From: Spirosoma utsteinense
Lineage (GTDB): Bacteria > Bacteroidota > Bacteroidia > Cytophagales > Spirosomataceae
Direction of reading: 5' to 3'
Length of the DNA: 64,000 bases
Assembly: GCF_014282275.1 (NCBI RefSeq)
Contig: NZ_VFIA01000024.1
Location: 35,471 to 99,470 of the forward strand
Positions 6,716 through 14,530 of the stretch are shown here, in pieces. Numbering within the stretch: the first letter of the stretch is position 1; each line of letters starts with the position of its first letter. Under the pieces are notes generated by a model, which was not told where the DNA came from, made no database searches, and worked only from the letters and a program-made list of their open reading frames with translations. A program made the translations under genes and the position numbers.

Positions 6716-7615
6716 ATGCAATTTATATACAGGTTAACGGTCATACTGGTTGTACTTTCCACATCCCTGGCGAAAGGTCAAAATGGTATCGTCGTCTTTC
6801 AGTCCGATTTTGGGTTGAAAGACGGTGCCGTGTCGGCCATGAAAGGCGTCGCGCTGGGTGTATCCCCATCACTAAAGCTGGAAGATCTTACCCACGAGAT
6901 CCCGGCTTACAACATCTGGGAAGCGGCTTATCGCCTGCACCAAACCGTTCCTTACTATCCAAAAGGGACCGTTTTCGTCTCCGTTTGCGACCCCGGCGTT
7001 GGTACCGAACGGCGATCGGTCGTGATGCTCACAAAATCCGGCCACTACATCGTCACCCCCGACAACGGCACACTCACGCTGCTGGCCGAACACCTCGGCA
7101 TTGCCGAAGTCCGGACAATCGATGAAGCCATCAATCGATTGAAAAACTCAGGTGCCTCCTACACCTTCCACGGGCGCGATGTGTATGCCTATACCGCTGC
7201 CCGGCTGGCGGCACACATCATCCGGTTCCAGCAGATAGGTCCGAAACTAACTTCCGACATTGTCAGGCTGGATTATCAGAAAGCGGTTTATAAGAAAGAG
7301 GGAGTTGTGCAGGGAAACATTCCGGTACTCGATGTTCAATATGGCAACGTCTGGAGCAACATCCCCCGTACTCTGATCGACCAGCTTGGCGTGAAGTCAG
7401 GGGAATCGGTACGTGTTCAGATTTTCCACGGCGACACCACGTTATACAACAAGACGGTTCGGCTGGTAAACACCTTTGGCGAAGCCGCTTCGGGCGATGA
7501 TGTAGCGTATATGAACAGCCTGCTCAACTTTTCGATAGCGGTTAACCAGGGTAACTTTTCTGAGAAGTACAACGTAATGAGCGGGCCCGCCTGGACTATT
7601 GTTGTAGGGAAATGA
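6716..7615 (+). CDS. SAM hydroxide adenosyltransferase (DUF62) with signal peptide
   Basis: The 299-aa product begins with a signal peptide (YRLTVILVVLSTSLAKGQ). The rest is the DUF62 fold: VVFQSDFG, DLTHEIPAYN, VCDPGVGTERRSVVM, VTPDNGTLT and FHGRDVYAYTAA. The Asp, Arg and His of the family's catalytic triad can be placed in DPGVGTERR and FHGRD. The family hydrolyses S-adenosylmethionine to adenosine and methionine. Export is odd for an enzyme with a cytosolic substrate, so either the leader is a membrane anchor or the substrate differs. It lies 33 bp after the beta-lactamase stump and is convergent with the ABC exporter. Confidence 0.85.
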   Translation: MQFIYRLTVILVVLSTSLAKGQNGIVVFQSDFGLKDGAVSAMKGVALGVSPSLKLEDLTHEIPAYNIWEAAYRLHQTVPYYPKGTVFVSVCDPGVGTERRSVVMLTKSGHYIVTPDNGTLTLLAEHLGIAEVRTIDEAINRLKNSGASYTFHGRDVYAYTAARLAAHIIRFQQIGPKLTSDIVRLDYQKAVYKKEGVVQGNIPVLDVQYGNVWSNIPRTLIDQLGVKSGESVRVQIFHGDTTLYNKTVRLVNTFGEAASGDDVAYMNSLLNFSIAVNQGNFSEKYNVMSGPAWTIVVGK

Positions 7616-7626
7616 AGGCGTTAACC

Positions 7627-7653
7627 TGGTATCAGGCGTGTAACCTGACACCA
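7627..7653. terminator. Short hairpin between convergent genes
   Basis: Arms 7627-7636 and 7644-7653 pair with one mismatch around a 7-base loop, between the SAM hydrolase (+) and the ABC exporter (-). It has no long T tract, so this is a weak candidate terminator. Confidence 0.3.
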
Positions 7654-7666
7654 TACCAACTTGCCA

Positions 7667-9499
7667 TTAAACCCCCTGCATAGTGCTCAACCGGCGGTAG
7701 AATCCTTCGTCGAGTGTCAGCAGCTCGTCATGCCGACCGCGCTCGACGATGCGGCCCTGATTGACGACCAGAATCTCGTCGGCATGTTGAATGGTGCTTA
7801 GCCGGTGGGCAATAACGAGTGTCGTACGATTTGCCATCAGGCGGGTCAGGGCCTCCTGTACAAGTTTCTCCGACTCGGTATCGAGTGCCGATGTAGCTTC
7901 GTCGAGGATCAGGATCGGCGGGTTTTTCAGGATAGCGCGGGCGATGCTGATCCGTTGCCGCTGACCGCCGGACAGTTTACCGCCCCGATCGCCGATGATG
8001 GTCTGGTAGCCGTTGCCCTGCGCCACAATGAAGTCGTGGGCATTGGCAATCCGGGCCGCTTCCATCACCTGAGCCTCGGTAGCGGGCGTGCCAAAAGCGA
8101 TATTATTGAAGATCGTATCGTTGAACAGGATACTTTCCTGGGTTACAATCCCCATCTGTCCCCGCAGAGATGCCATGGTGCAATCGCGCAGGTCGACGCC
8201 GTCGATGAGGATCTTGCCATCGGTTGGGTCGTAAAAACGCGGAATCAAATCGGCAATCGTCGACTTACCACCGCCCGATGAACCAACCAGCGCAATTGTC
8301 TTTCCCTTTTCCAAATCGAAGCTGATACTACGCAGTACGGGCGTTTCGGGGTTATAGGCAAACGACACATTCTGCACCGAAATACGACCCTGAAAACCGG
8401 CCAGCGTTACCGCACCGGCTTTATCCTGAATGGCCGGCTGGGTGTCGATGAGTTCGAGCACCCGTTCGCCCGAAGCCAAGCCCCGCTGCGATCCGCTGAA
8501 CGCATTGGAAATATCCTTGGCGGGGCGGGTTACCTGCGAGAAAATAGCGATGTAAGCGATAAACTCAGCCGCCGTCAGGTCGGATTGCCCGCTCAGCACC
8601 AGCGACCCGCCATACAGCAAAATGCCCGACACGACAGCCACGCCCATCACTTCGGAAAAGGGCGAGGCCAGTTCGCGCCGGTAAGCCAGCGACCGTACCG
8701 CCTGCCGGTAGCCTTCGTTTTCGGTGCGGAACTTGTCGAGAATAAAGCCTTCGGCTACGAAGCCCTTCACCACCCGCATACCGCCAAACGTCTCGTCAAG
8801 CAGACTAACCAGGCTACTCAGTCGCTGCTGCCCCGCCTGCGCGTCGCGCTTCATCCGGCGAACGAGCGTGGCTATGAACCCGCCCGACAGCGGAATCACC
8901 ACGATAGCGAACAGCGTTAGTTTGACCGAGATGCTGAGCAGCGCAATGATATAACCGATCAGCAAAAACACTTCTTTCGACGCGGCCGACATGGTGTTGG
9001 CAATGGAATTTTCGACTTCCTGTACGTCGGAGGTAGTACGTGAAATGAGGTTTCCTTTGCGCTCGTTGGAGAAGAAGCCAAGGTGAAGCTGGAGCGTTTG
9101 TGCGAAAACAGCCTCCCGCAACCGGGCCACCATCCGCGCCTTGAACGTTTCCAACTGCCGGACCGAGAGGTACTTGAACAGGTTGCTAAACAGTACCGAC
9201 GCCACAATAATGCCACATACGAACTGAAGCGCCCCAACTTTGCCGTAATCCCTGAATATTTGGGCGAAGTAATAACTGAACGCATTGGCGGGCGAGCTGG
9301 TCAGCGAGGGGGCTGGCTGGCTTAGCAACGTACGCATCTGCTCAGAGTCTACCTTGTCGAACAGGATGCTAAGCAGGGGAATAAGCAGCGTAAAATTAAG
9401 CACGCCAAACACACTGGCCATGAGCGAGGTCAACACAAAAGGCGTCAGGAAGCGCCCCAGCGGCTTGGCAAAAGAAAGTAATCGGAAGTAGGTTTTCAT
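7667..9499 (-). CDS. MsbA-type ABC exporter (fused permease and ATPase)
   Basis: The 610-aa half-transporter has about six membrane helices in the first 320 residues, then an ATPase domain with Walker A GSSGGGKST, signature LSGGQRQRIS, Walker B ILILDEATSAL and the H-loop in VIAHRLSTIQ. In this phylum such proteins are annotated as lipid A or multidrug flippases, working as homodimers in the inner membrane. I chose the ATG at 9499 (MKTYFRLL) because the -7 element TACCTTTG at 9515-9508 lies inside the longer frame that starts at 9523. Confidence 0.9.
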   Translation of the reverse strand: MKTYFRLLSFAKPLGRFLTPFVLTSLMASVFGVLNFTLLIPLLSILFDKVDSEQMRTLLSQPAPSLTSSPANAFSYYFAQIFRDYGKVGALQFVCGIIVASVLFSNLFKYLSVRQLETFKARMVARLREAVFAQTLQLHLGFFSNERKGNLISRTTSDVQEVENSIANTMSAASKEVFLLIGYIIALLSISVKLTLFAIVVIPLSGGFIATLVRRMKRDAQAGQQRLSSLVSLLDETFGGMRVVKGFVAEGFILDKFRTENEGYRQAVRSLAYRRELASPFSEVMGVAVVSGILLYGGSLVLSGQSDLTAAEFIAYIAIFSQVTRPAKDISNAFSGSQRGLASGERVLELIDTQPAIQDKAGAVTLAGFQGRISVQNVSFAYNPETPVLRSISFDLEKGKTIALVGSSGGGKSTIADLIPRFYDPTDGKILIDGVDLRDCTMASLRGQMGIVTQESILFNDTIFNNIAFGTPATEAQVMEAARIANAHDFIVAQGNGYQTIIGDRGGKLSGGQRQRISIARAILKNPPILILDEATSALDTESEKLVQEALTRLMANRTTLVIAHRLSTIQHADEILVVNQGRIVERGRHDELLTLDEGFYRRLSTMQGV

Positions 9500-9507
9500 T
9501 GTTGGCG

Positions 9508-9515
9508 CAAAGGTA
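9508..9515 (-). promoter_or_regulatory. -7 element (TACCTTTG) of the ABC exporter
   Basis: On the minus strand TACCTTTG ends 8 bases before the ATG at 9499. Transcription starting a few bases downstream would give an almost leaderless mRNA. This decides against the upstream ATG at 9523. Confidence 0.5.
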
Positions 9516-9534
9516 CGGCGCAATTACCGTTTCG

Positions 9535-9716
9535 CTAAGGGTTACCGGCGTCCCCAACCAACGAACGATACAGCTGCCAGCAGTCCTTTGCTACGTCGGG
9601 CCAGCTGAAGCCAGCCGCCCGCTTCTTCATACGGTCCTGACGCAGTTCGTTCTGCCCGAAATCATGCAGCCCATCGTGCAGAACTTTGGCCATATGCTCC
9701 GACTCGAAGTCCTCGA
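9535..9716 (-). pseudogene. Orphan duplicate of a glycosyltransferase 3' end
   Basis: The reading frame encodes EHMAKVLHDGLHDFGQNELRQ and the rest of a glycosyltransferase C-terminus, then ends WQLYRSLVGDAGNP. Bases 9590-9716 match 10323-10449 of the intact gene with only four differences, and 9595-9701 are identical. Nearer the stop (9538-9589) the two are only distantly similar. Homology ends abruptly at 9716, 12 bp beyond the toxin stop. There is no start codon or N-terminal part, so this is a gene remnant. Confidence 0.8.
9590..9716. repeat. 127-bp direct repeat, copy 1 (flanks toxin-antitoxin module)
   Basis: This is a direct copy of 10323-10449, offset 733 bp in the same orientation. 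I count four mismatches, at 9594, 9702, 9709 and 9711. Together the copies bracket the toxin-antitoxin genes. Confidence 0.85.
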
Positions 9717-9728
9717 CACACAAACACA

Positions 9729-10016
9729 TCACCGATTCTGCTCGCTTCTTGAATCAAGAAGATTGACAATCTTCAGTTGGTCGGGTAAAACCAGATAGCA
9801 AATAACCGTATACGGCTTCATGATCACCTGGCGAATAGCGGAAAGCTGGGGATGCTGTCGGCCCATTTGTGGCATGGCGGCTATGCTGTTCAGCACATTA
9901 AATAGACGATCTGTATACTTTTCGGCTACCTCGTCACCAAATGTATCCAGCAGATAACTGACAACCGCCCGGTAGTCCTCCTGGGCTTGGGACGTCCAGG
10001 CTATTTCCCGAGCCAC
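9729..10016 (-). CDS. RelE/ParE-superfamily toxin
   Basis: The 95-aa product starts MAREIAWTSQAQEDYRAVV and contains LLDTFGDEVAEKYTDRL, PQMGRQHPQ, IRQVIMKPYTVICYLV and LKIVNLLDSR, the typical RelE/ParE fold order: an N-terminal helix pair, then strands ending in a short LLDSR strand. These toxins cleave ribosome-bound mRNA or poison gyrase; which one cannot be told here. It overlaps the antitoxin gene by 16 bp, the usual type II arrangement. The module sits between two copies of a glycosyltransferase tail. Confidence 0.8.
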   Translation of the reverse strand: MAREIAWTSQAQEDYRAVVSYLLDTFGDEVAEKYTDRLFNVLNSIAAMPQMGRQHPQLSAIRQVIMKPYTVICYLVLPDQLKIVNLLDSRSEQNR

Positions 10017-10246
10017 TGACGTACCTGCGTCTTCATGGACTCATTCGAAATAACTTCCCCTCGTTGAGCCTGCTCCAGTGACGTTTGCATACGGCCAAGA
10101 AGATGGGGATCGGTGGTATCCAAAAGCAAATGCTGCTGATCCATGTACAACGCTGCCACTGCGTAAAGGCTGACCAACGACTGATCGTCCTCGATCATAT
10201 CGATCAATTGATGAAAACTCCGCCGGATATCGTCTGTATGGGCCAT
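10001..10246 (-). CDS. Putative antitoxin of the RelE/ParE pair
   Basis: The 81-aa product (MAHTDDIRRSFHQLIDMI...) lies directly upstream of and overlaps the toxin gene. The C-terminal segment LEQAQRGEVISNESMKTQVRQWL resembles toxin-wrapping ends of small antitoxins. I do not recognise a standard ribbon-helix-helix or HTH DNA-binding motif. The start at 10246 is preferred to the upstream 10267 because it leaves room for a leader after the -7 element at 10276-10269. The call as antitoxin rests on position and size. Confidence 0.65.
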   Translation of the reverse strand: MAHTDDIRRSFHQLIDMIEDDQSLVSLYAVAALYMDQQHLLLDTTDPHLLGRMQTSLEQAQRGEVISNESMKTQVRQWLGK

Positions 10247-10268
10247 GTCTACCTCATTTACGTACACT

Positions 10269-10276
10269 CAAATATA
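10269..10276 (-). promoter_or_regulatory. -7 element (TATATTTG) of the toxin-antitoxin operon
   Basis: The minus-strand TATATTTG directly abuts the stop codon of the glycosyltransferase gene (10277), so the module has its own promoter whose upstream part lies within that gene's tail. The leader to the ATG at 10246 is about 20 bases. Confidence 0.5.
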
Positions 10277-11380
10277 CTACAAAACACCTGCCAACCTCTT
10301 GTACAACGTCCAGTATTCCCCCGCTATGTCGGGCCAGCTGAAGCCAGCCGCCCGCTTCTTCATACGGTCCTGACGCAGTTCGTTCTGCCCGAAATCATGC
10401 AGCCCATCGTGCAGAACTTTGGCCATATGCTCCGGCTCGAAATTCTCGAAATAATAGGCCTCCTTGCCCCCTACTTCGGGAAGGCTGGTCAGAGTAGAAA
10501 TAAACACTGGCTTACCAAAGGCCATAGCCTCCACAACCGGCAGCCCGAATCCTTCGGAAAGGGAGGGAAACAGAAATGCTTCGCAATGGTCGTAGAGCCA
10601 CAGTTTTGTTGCTTCATCGACCGAACCCGCCATGAACAACCGATCGGCAATGCCAAGTTTTTCGGCCTGCTCCCGTATGTGCTGCGCGTAGGGGTGACCG
10701 TCGGGCCCAGCCAGCACCAACCGGTAGTCGGGAAAAGCTTCCAGTAGCGGCAGCAGGGTGTGGACGTTCTTTTTGGGATGGATAACCCCGACAAAAAACA
10801 GAAAAGGGGAACGGGTAAACGAATCCAGTGCAGAATCAGCCGGCAAACTGGCGGGTGCCTTTTTCGGATCAACGGCGACACCGGTATAGACAACCGGAAA
10901 CGGTACTGATTCAGGAATATGGAGGTGTTCCCTGACGACGGATGCGGTGTAAGCCGACCCCGCCGTCAGCAGCGACGCCTGATCGATTTTGCGCTGGAGA
11001 CGGGCCAGCTTACGCCCTTTTTTAGCAGCCGAGTAATCCACACGCTCCAAAAAATTCAGGTCGTAGATGGTCAGCATCAGCTTCGCCGACTTGTTCCATA
11101 CCGGACCAGGTAAATAAGACGAATCCTGATGGAGGCAATGCCAAACATCATAGGTACCCTGAATCCAGAGCTTCCGTTGCCACGATGCTTCCACGTAAGT
11201 TACCGCATTTCCGAAAACGCCGGTTTGTCCTTTTGGAACCAGAAACGTCAGCTTCCACGGTTCGCCGTCGCGATCCTGGGGGCACTGGCGAACGAGTTCA
11301 TGACCCAGGTGCAGGCAAACCTGACCCAATCCGCTGTTGAGGTCGCGCAGGCGTTCGGCGTCGATAAAGAGAGATGGCAT
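10277..11380 (-). CDS. Glycosyltransferase family 4 (GT-B fold)
   Basis: The 367-aa product contains FFVGVIHPKKNVHTLLPLL, LVLAGPDGHP and EAFLFPSLSEGFGLPVVEAM, the E-x7-E nucleotide-sugar binding motif of GT4 retaining enzymes. It probably transfers a sugar to an envelope polysaccharide or glycolipid; donor and acceptor are unknown. I prefer the ATG at 11380 (MPSLFIDAERLRDL) over 11422, because a near-match -7 element (CATTTTTG) lies in between and the family consensus starts there. Its last 127 bp of conserved tail are duplicated beyond the toxin-antitoxin module, so the present 3' end may have come with that module. Confidence 0.85.
   Translation of the reverse strand: MPSLFIDAERLRDLNSGLGQVCLHLGHELVRQCPQDRDGEPWKLTFLVPKGQTGVFGNAVTYVEASWQRKLWIQGTYDVWHCLHQDSSYLPGPVWNKSAKLMLTIYDLNFLERVDYSAAKKGRKLARLQRKIDQASLLTAGSAYTASVVREHLHIPESVPFPVVYTGVAVDPKKAPASLPADSALDSFTRSPFLFFVGVIHPKKNVHTLLPLLEAFPDYRLVLAGPDGHPYAQHIREQAEKLGIADRLFMAGSVDEATKLWLYDHCEAFLFPSLSEGFGLPVVEAMAFGKPVFISTLTSLPEVGGKEAYYFENFEPEHMAKVLHDGLHDFGQNELRQDRMKKRAAGFSWPDIAGEYWTLYKRLAGVL
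10323..10449. repeat. 127-bp direct repeat, copy 2 (inside the glycosyltransferase gene)
   Basis: This is the intact-gene copy of the repeat at 9590-9716, encoding EHMAKVLHDGLHDFGQ and the following residues. The protein tails after the repeat differ (WTLYKRLAGVL here, WQLYRSLVGDAGNP in the orphan). Confidence 0.85.
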
Positions 11381-11450
11381 TGGATTTCCTAATTTTGGCA
11401 AAAATGTGAAATCTTGGCCCATTCCTCCTCATCAGGCCGTACAAATCCCG

Positions 11451-12110
11451 TTAATGAACGGTTTTCGCTATCGGCTGGGCCTGTTTCAGGCTGTTGGCGG
11501 GACCGCCAGACTGGCCTGCTGGCTCCCTATGAATCACTTCATTGAGCAAGCCGGTACGCAAATTGAACACCCAGCCGTGCAGTGTTGGCATCTGATGACT
11601 GGCCCACATTTTTCGTACACTCTCGGTTTCAGCCAGGTTCAGGATCTGCTGTTTCACGTTTAGTTCGACCAGGCGGTCAAAGCGGGCGTGCGTATCCTCA
11701 ATCTGGGTCAACTCGGCTTTGTGTTCCTGTTGAACATGATCGATGTTAACGAGCCATTGGTCGATCAGACCCAGTGGCTTACCCGCCATTGCCGCCTTCA
11801 CACCCCCGCATTCATAGTGCCCGCAAACAACCACATGCCGTACCTGCAGTACTTCTACCGCATACTGCACCACGCTCAACACGTTCAGGTCGCCGGGTAC
11901 GACCAGATTCGCGATATTCCGGTGTACGAACATTTCGCCTGGATCGGTACCCGTTATTTGCTCCGCCGACACCCGGCTGTCAGAACAGCCTATCCACAGA
12001 AAGTTAGGCTTCTGATCGGCGGCCAACGCACTGAAGTACTGACTGTCGAGTTCGAGCTTATCCTGCACCCAGGACTTGTTATAGAGCAATAGTTTTTCAA
12101 ACTCCAGCAT
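11451..12110 (-). CDS. Beta-class carbonic anhydrase
   Basis: Interconverts CO2 and bicarbonate. The 219-aa product has zinc ligands Cys42, His98 and Cys101 (GCSDSR and CGHYECGG) and the Asp44-Arg46 dyad, with HRNIANLV following, the standard plant-type beta-CA layout. The last 30 or so residues are a poorly conserved tail. It overlaps the end of the SulP transporter gene by 14 bp, so the two are translated together and probably form a bicarbonate uptake and conversion unit. Confidence 0.93.
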   Translation of the reverse strand: MLEFEKLLLYNKSWVQDKLELDSQYFSALAADQKPNFLWIGCSDSRVSAEQITGTDPGEMFVHRNIANLVVPGDLNVLSVVQYAVEVLQVRHVVVCGHYECGGVKAAMAGKPLGLIDQWLVNIDHVQQEHKAELTQIEDTHARFDRLVELNVKQQILNLAETESVRKMWASHQMPTLHGWVFNLRTGLLNEVIHREPAGQSGGPANSLKQAQPIAKTVH

Positions 12111-13677
12111 GGCTTGGTAGATTTTGTTTGCGTTGAGTTACCTCGCGCAGTTCATAGCCAATACCCCGGGTTTGAGCGGTTTTGGCAAAATCAACCAGCA
12201 AGACATAAATATCATGGTCGATAAACGAAGCATACCGACCATCGACCAGCACAGAATCGCCCGGTTTGAACGAGCGCAGCGTCTCTTTCAGCTCTGGTTT
12301 GCTCAGGAAATAAATATCCTTCTGAAACTTCACCAGTACGTTTTTACCGTCGCGGATAACCCGAAAGGATGATTGCGAATTCGTGTAGAGGACGAACAGG
12401 TAACCAACAGCCAGACCGATCACAATACCCGTGAGCAGGTTGGTGAAGACAATACCCAGAACCGTAACGATGAATGGAATAAACTGACTTCGTCCCTCGC
12501 GGTAAACGGTCTTGAAAACGCCCGGACTGGCCAGCTTGAAACCTACCAGGATCAGTAGGGCCGCCACACAGGACAGCGGAATGTGATTGAGAACCGAACC
12601 TGCCAGAAATAACGACAGCAACAGAAGTACCCCGTTGACGATGGTCGAAAGGCGGGACCGGGACCCGCCAAAGACGTTCGTCGATGTGCGCACAACGACT
12701 GATGTCACCGGCAGCCCTCCCACCAGGCCCGACAGTATATTACCGACGCCCTGCGCCACCAGTTCCTGGTTGGCCGACGATACCCGCCGAAGCGGATCGA
12801 TCCGGTCAGTGGCTTCCAGGTTGATCAATGTTTCCAGACTGGCAACTAAGGCAATAGTCGCGGCAATGAGGTAAATACGGCTATCGGCCAGCACGCTGAA
12901 GTCAGGGTAATCGATGATCGATGCCAGACCCTTGTCGGCCGATAGGACGGGTATCCGCACCATGTGTTCGTTCGAATCGCCCAAATACCAGCCAGGCAGG
13001 TAATGGCCGAAAAGCTGGTTCAGGGCTATACCAACGAGTACGACGATCAACGCAGACGGGAGTATTGTAAAAAAACGGATGCCCCGATTTGCCAGTCGGT
13101 TCCAGAAGACCAGAATGAGTAGAGAAACAACGCTGATAGCCACAGCGCCGGGATTGGCCGTTACAACAGCCCGGTATAATTCGGATAGCGTATTTTCCTG
13201 GTCAGCCAGTTGCGTAAACTCAAATTCGCCCACATAATCACTATCCCGTCCCAGGGCGTGTGGAATCTGTTTCAGCACGATAACAAGGCCAATACCAACC
13301 AGCATGCCGGTGATGACCGAGTTTGGAAAGTAGCTGCTGAGTCGTCCCGCTTTCAGCAAACCCAGTCCGAGCTGAAAGATCCCGGCCAGCACAACTGCCA
13401 CCAGAAACGCTTCGTAGGAGCCAATGCGGGCAATGGATTCGCCAACGATAACTGCCAAACCAGCCGCCGGACCGCTAACGCTGACATCCGAACCGGACAA
13501 CACCCCAACAACGATACCGCCGATAATTCCCGCGACCAGACCAGCAAACAAGGGGGCACCCGACGCTAGGGCAATACCCAAACAAAGGGGTAAGGCTGCC
13601 AGATAAACCAGGGTTCCGGCAGTCAGATCATTCGTTAAGTAAGCCGCACGATAGTGGCGTAAGCTTGAAAATGGCAT
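12097..13677 (-). CDS. SulP family anion transporter with STAS domain
   Basis: The 526-aa product starts MPFSSLRHYRAAYLTNDLTAG. It has the SulP transmembrane core (LVYLAALPLCLGIALASGAP, GIIGGIVVGVLSGSDVSVSGP, LSGLVGGLPVTSVVVRTSTN) and a short C-terminal STAS-like part (FLSKPELKETLRSFKPGDSVLVDG). SulP proteins carry sulfate or bicarbonate. The overlapping carbonic anhydrase gene favours bicarbonate, as in BicA-type systems; this is inference from context. Confidence 0.9.
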   Translation of the reverse strand: MPFSSLRHYRAAYLTNDLTAGTLVYLAALPLCLGIALASGAPLFAGLVAGIIGGIVVGVLSGSDVSVSGPAAGLAVIVGESIARIGSYEAFLVAVVLAGIFQLGLGLLKAGRLSSYFPNSVITGMLVGIGLVIVLKQIPHALGRDSDYVGEFEFTQLADQENTLSELYRAVVTANPGAVAISVVSLLILVFWNRLANRGIRFFTILPSALIVVLVGIALNQLFGHYLPGWYLGDSNEHMVRIPVLSADKGLASIIDYPDFSVLADSRIYLIAATIALVASLETLINLEATDRIDPLRRVSSANQELVAQGVGNILSGLVGGLPVTSVVVRTSTNVFGGSRSRLSTIVNGVLLLLSLFLAGSVLNHIPLSCVAALLILVGFKLASPGVFKTVYREGRSQFIPFIVTVLGIVFTNLLTGIVIGLAVGYLFVLYTNSQSSFRVIRDGKNVLVKFQKDIYFLSKPELKETLRSFKPGDSVLVDGRYASFIDHDIYVLLVDFAKTAQTRGIGYELREVTQRKQNLPSHAGV

Positions 13678-13725
13678 GGTCTGAGACGATGAATGTACAG
13701 TACCGGTGAAAAACGATCACGCTTG

Positions 13726-13733
13726 CAAAGGTA
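13726..13733 (-). promoter_or_regulatory. -7 element (TACCTTTG) of the SulP-carbonic anhydrase operon
   Basis: The minus-strand TACCTTTG lies about 48 bases upstream of the SulP ATG at 13677. A clear TTG at the right -33 distance was not seen. Confidence 0.4.
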
Positions 13734-13945
13734 GGGCAGATTAAAAAGAGATTAATGGAAAAGTACCCCAGATAACAATCTTTATAAATATGAACTTAAT
13801 TAATCTTAAAGCAGGCTGTTCACGATAAAACCGGTTTAACGCGAATCGTCGACCGGTATACTTAAACGGTCTGGATGGATGGGCAGGAAACGTTACGGGA
13901 TTGCTCACTTCTGGTAAAGTATATAGGTATGGTCTTCTATAGTAG
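13734..13945. other. Divergent intergenic region between SulP operon and receiver gene
   Basis: AT-rich, with no coding frame. It is bounded by outward-facing -7 elements at 13733-13726 and 13946-13953, so it should hold the -33 elements and any operators for both transcripts. No strong repeat was seen. Confidence 0.4.
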
Positions 13946-13953
13946 TATATTTG
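13946..13953 (+). promoter_or_regulatory. -7 element (TATATTTG) of the receiver-domain gene
   Basis: TATATTTG ends 28 bases before the ATG at 13982, a normal leader length. A -33 TTG is not obvious. Confidence 0.4.
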
Positions 13954-13981
13954 TTTACGAACTCACTACTTCATCAATCAC

Positions 13982-14407
13982 ATGTCGCTCAAAGGTCCTA
14001 TAATCTCTATCGAAGACGATGAAGATGATCAATACCTGATCGAACAGACGATCAAAGAGCTTGACATCCCGAATGAAATCCGTTTTTTTCTGAACGGGAA
14101 AGAAGCGCTGACCTACCTCGAAACTACAGAAGAAAAACCCTTTCTGATTTTGTGCGATGTAAATATGCCGGTCATGAACGGGCTGGAACTCCGGCACCAC
14201 ATTAACGACAGTGTCTATCTACGACAGAAATCCATCCCTTTCATCTATCTGACCACGGCGGCAAACCCCCAGCTTATTCAGGCAGCTTATGATGCTACCG
14301 TTCAGGGATTTTACAAGAAAGCGTCCAACTATGTTGGTATGCGCGAGCAGATTCGCCTGATCGTTGAATACTGGCAAAGCTGCCTGCATCCCAACAAAGA
14401 ACTTTAG
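13982..14407 (+). CDS. Single-domain response regulator (receiver only)
   Basis: The 141-aa product has the CheY-like fold: acidic pocket Glu11-Asp12-Asp13, phospho-acceptor Asp59 in LILCDVNMPVMNG, the Thr of YLTTA and Lys of GFYKKAS. There is no output domain, so it must act by protein contact or phosphotransfer. No histidine kinase lies nearby. This receiver class (often called Rcp1-like) is common next to hybrid kinases in Bacteroidota. Confidence 0.9.
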   Translation: MSLKGPIISIEDDEDDQYLIEQTIKELDIPNEIRFFLNGKEALTYLETTEEKPFLILCDVNMPVMNGLELRHHINDSVYLRQKSIPFIYLTTAANPQLIQAAYDATVQGFYKKASNYVGMREQIRLIVEYWQSCLHPNKEL

Positions 14408-14530
14408 CCCTTACGGGCCAATACCCATTCACCGGTCACACGTACCGGTTACTCATCCTGTCTTCCCGGTAGACAGCCAATCGGCCATTCTCCCGTTCAC
14501 GAAAACATCCGGCCGACGTCAGGCTTAACC

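Noticed and set aside
9535..9732. A 65-codon ORF as a separate small gene
   Set aside because: Its sequence is the C-terminus of the neighbouring glycosyltransferase, and the apparent ATG lies in non-homologous bases at the breakpoint.
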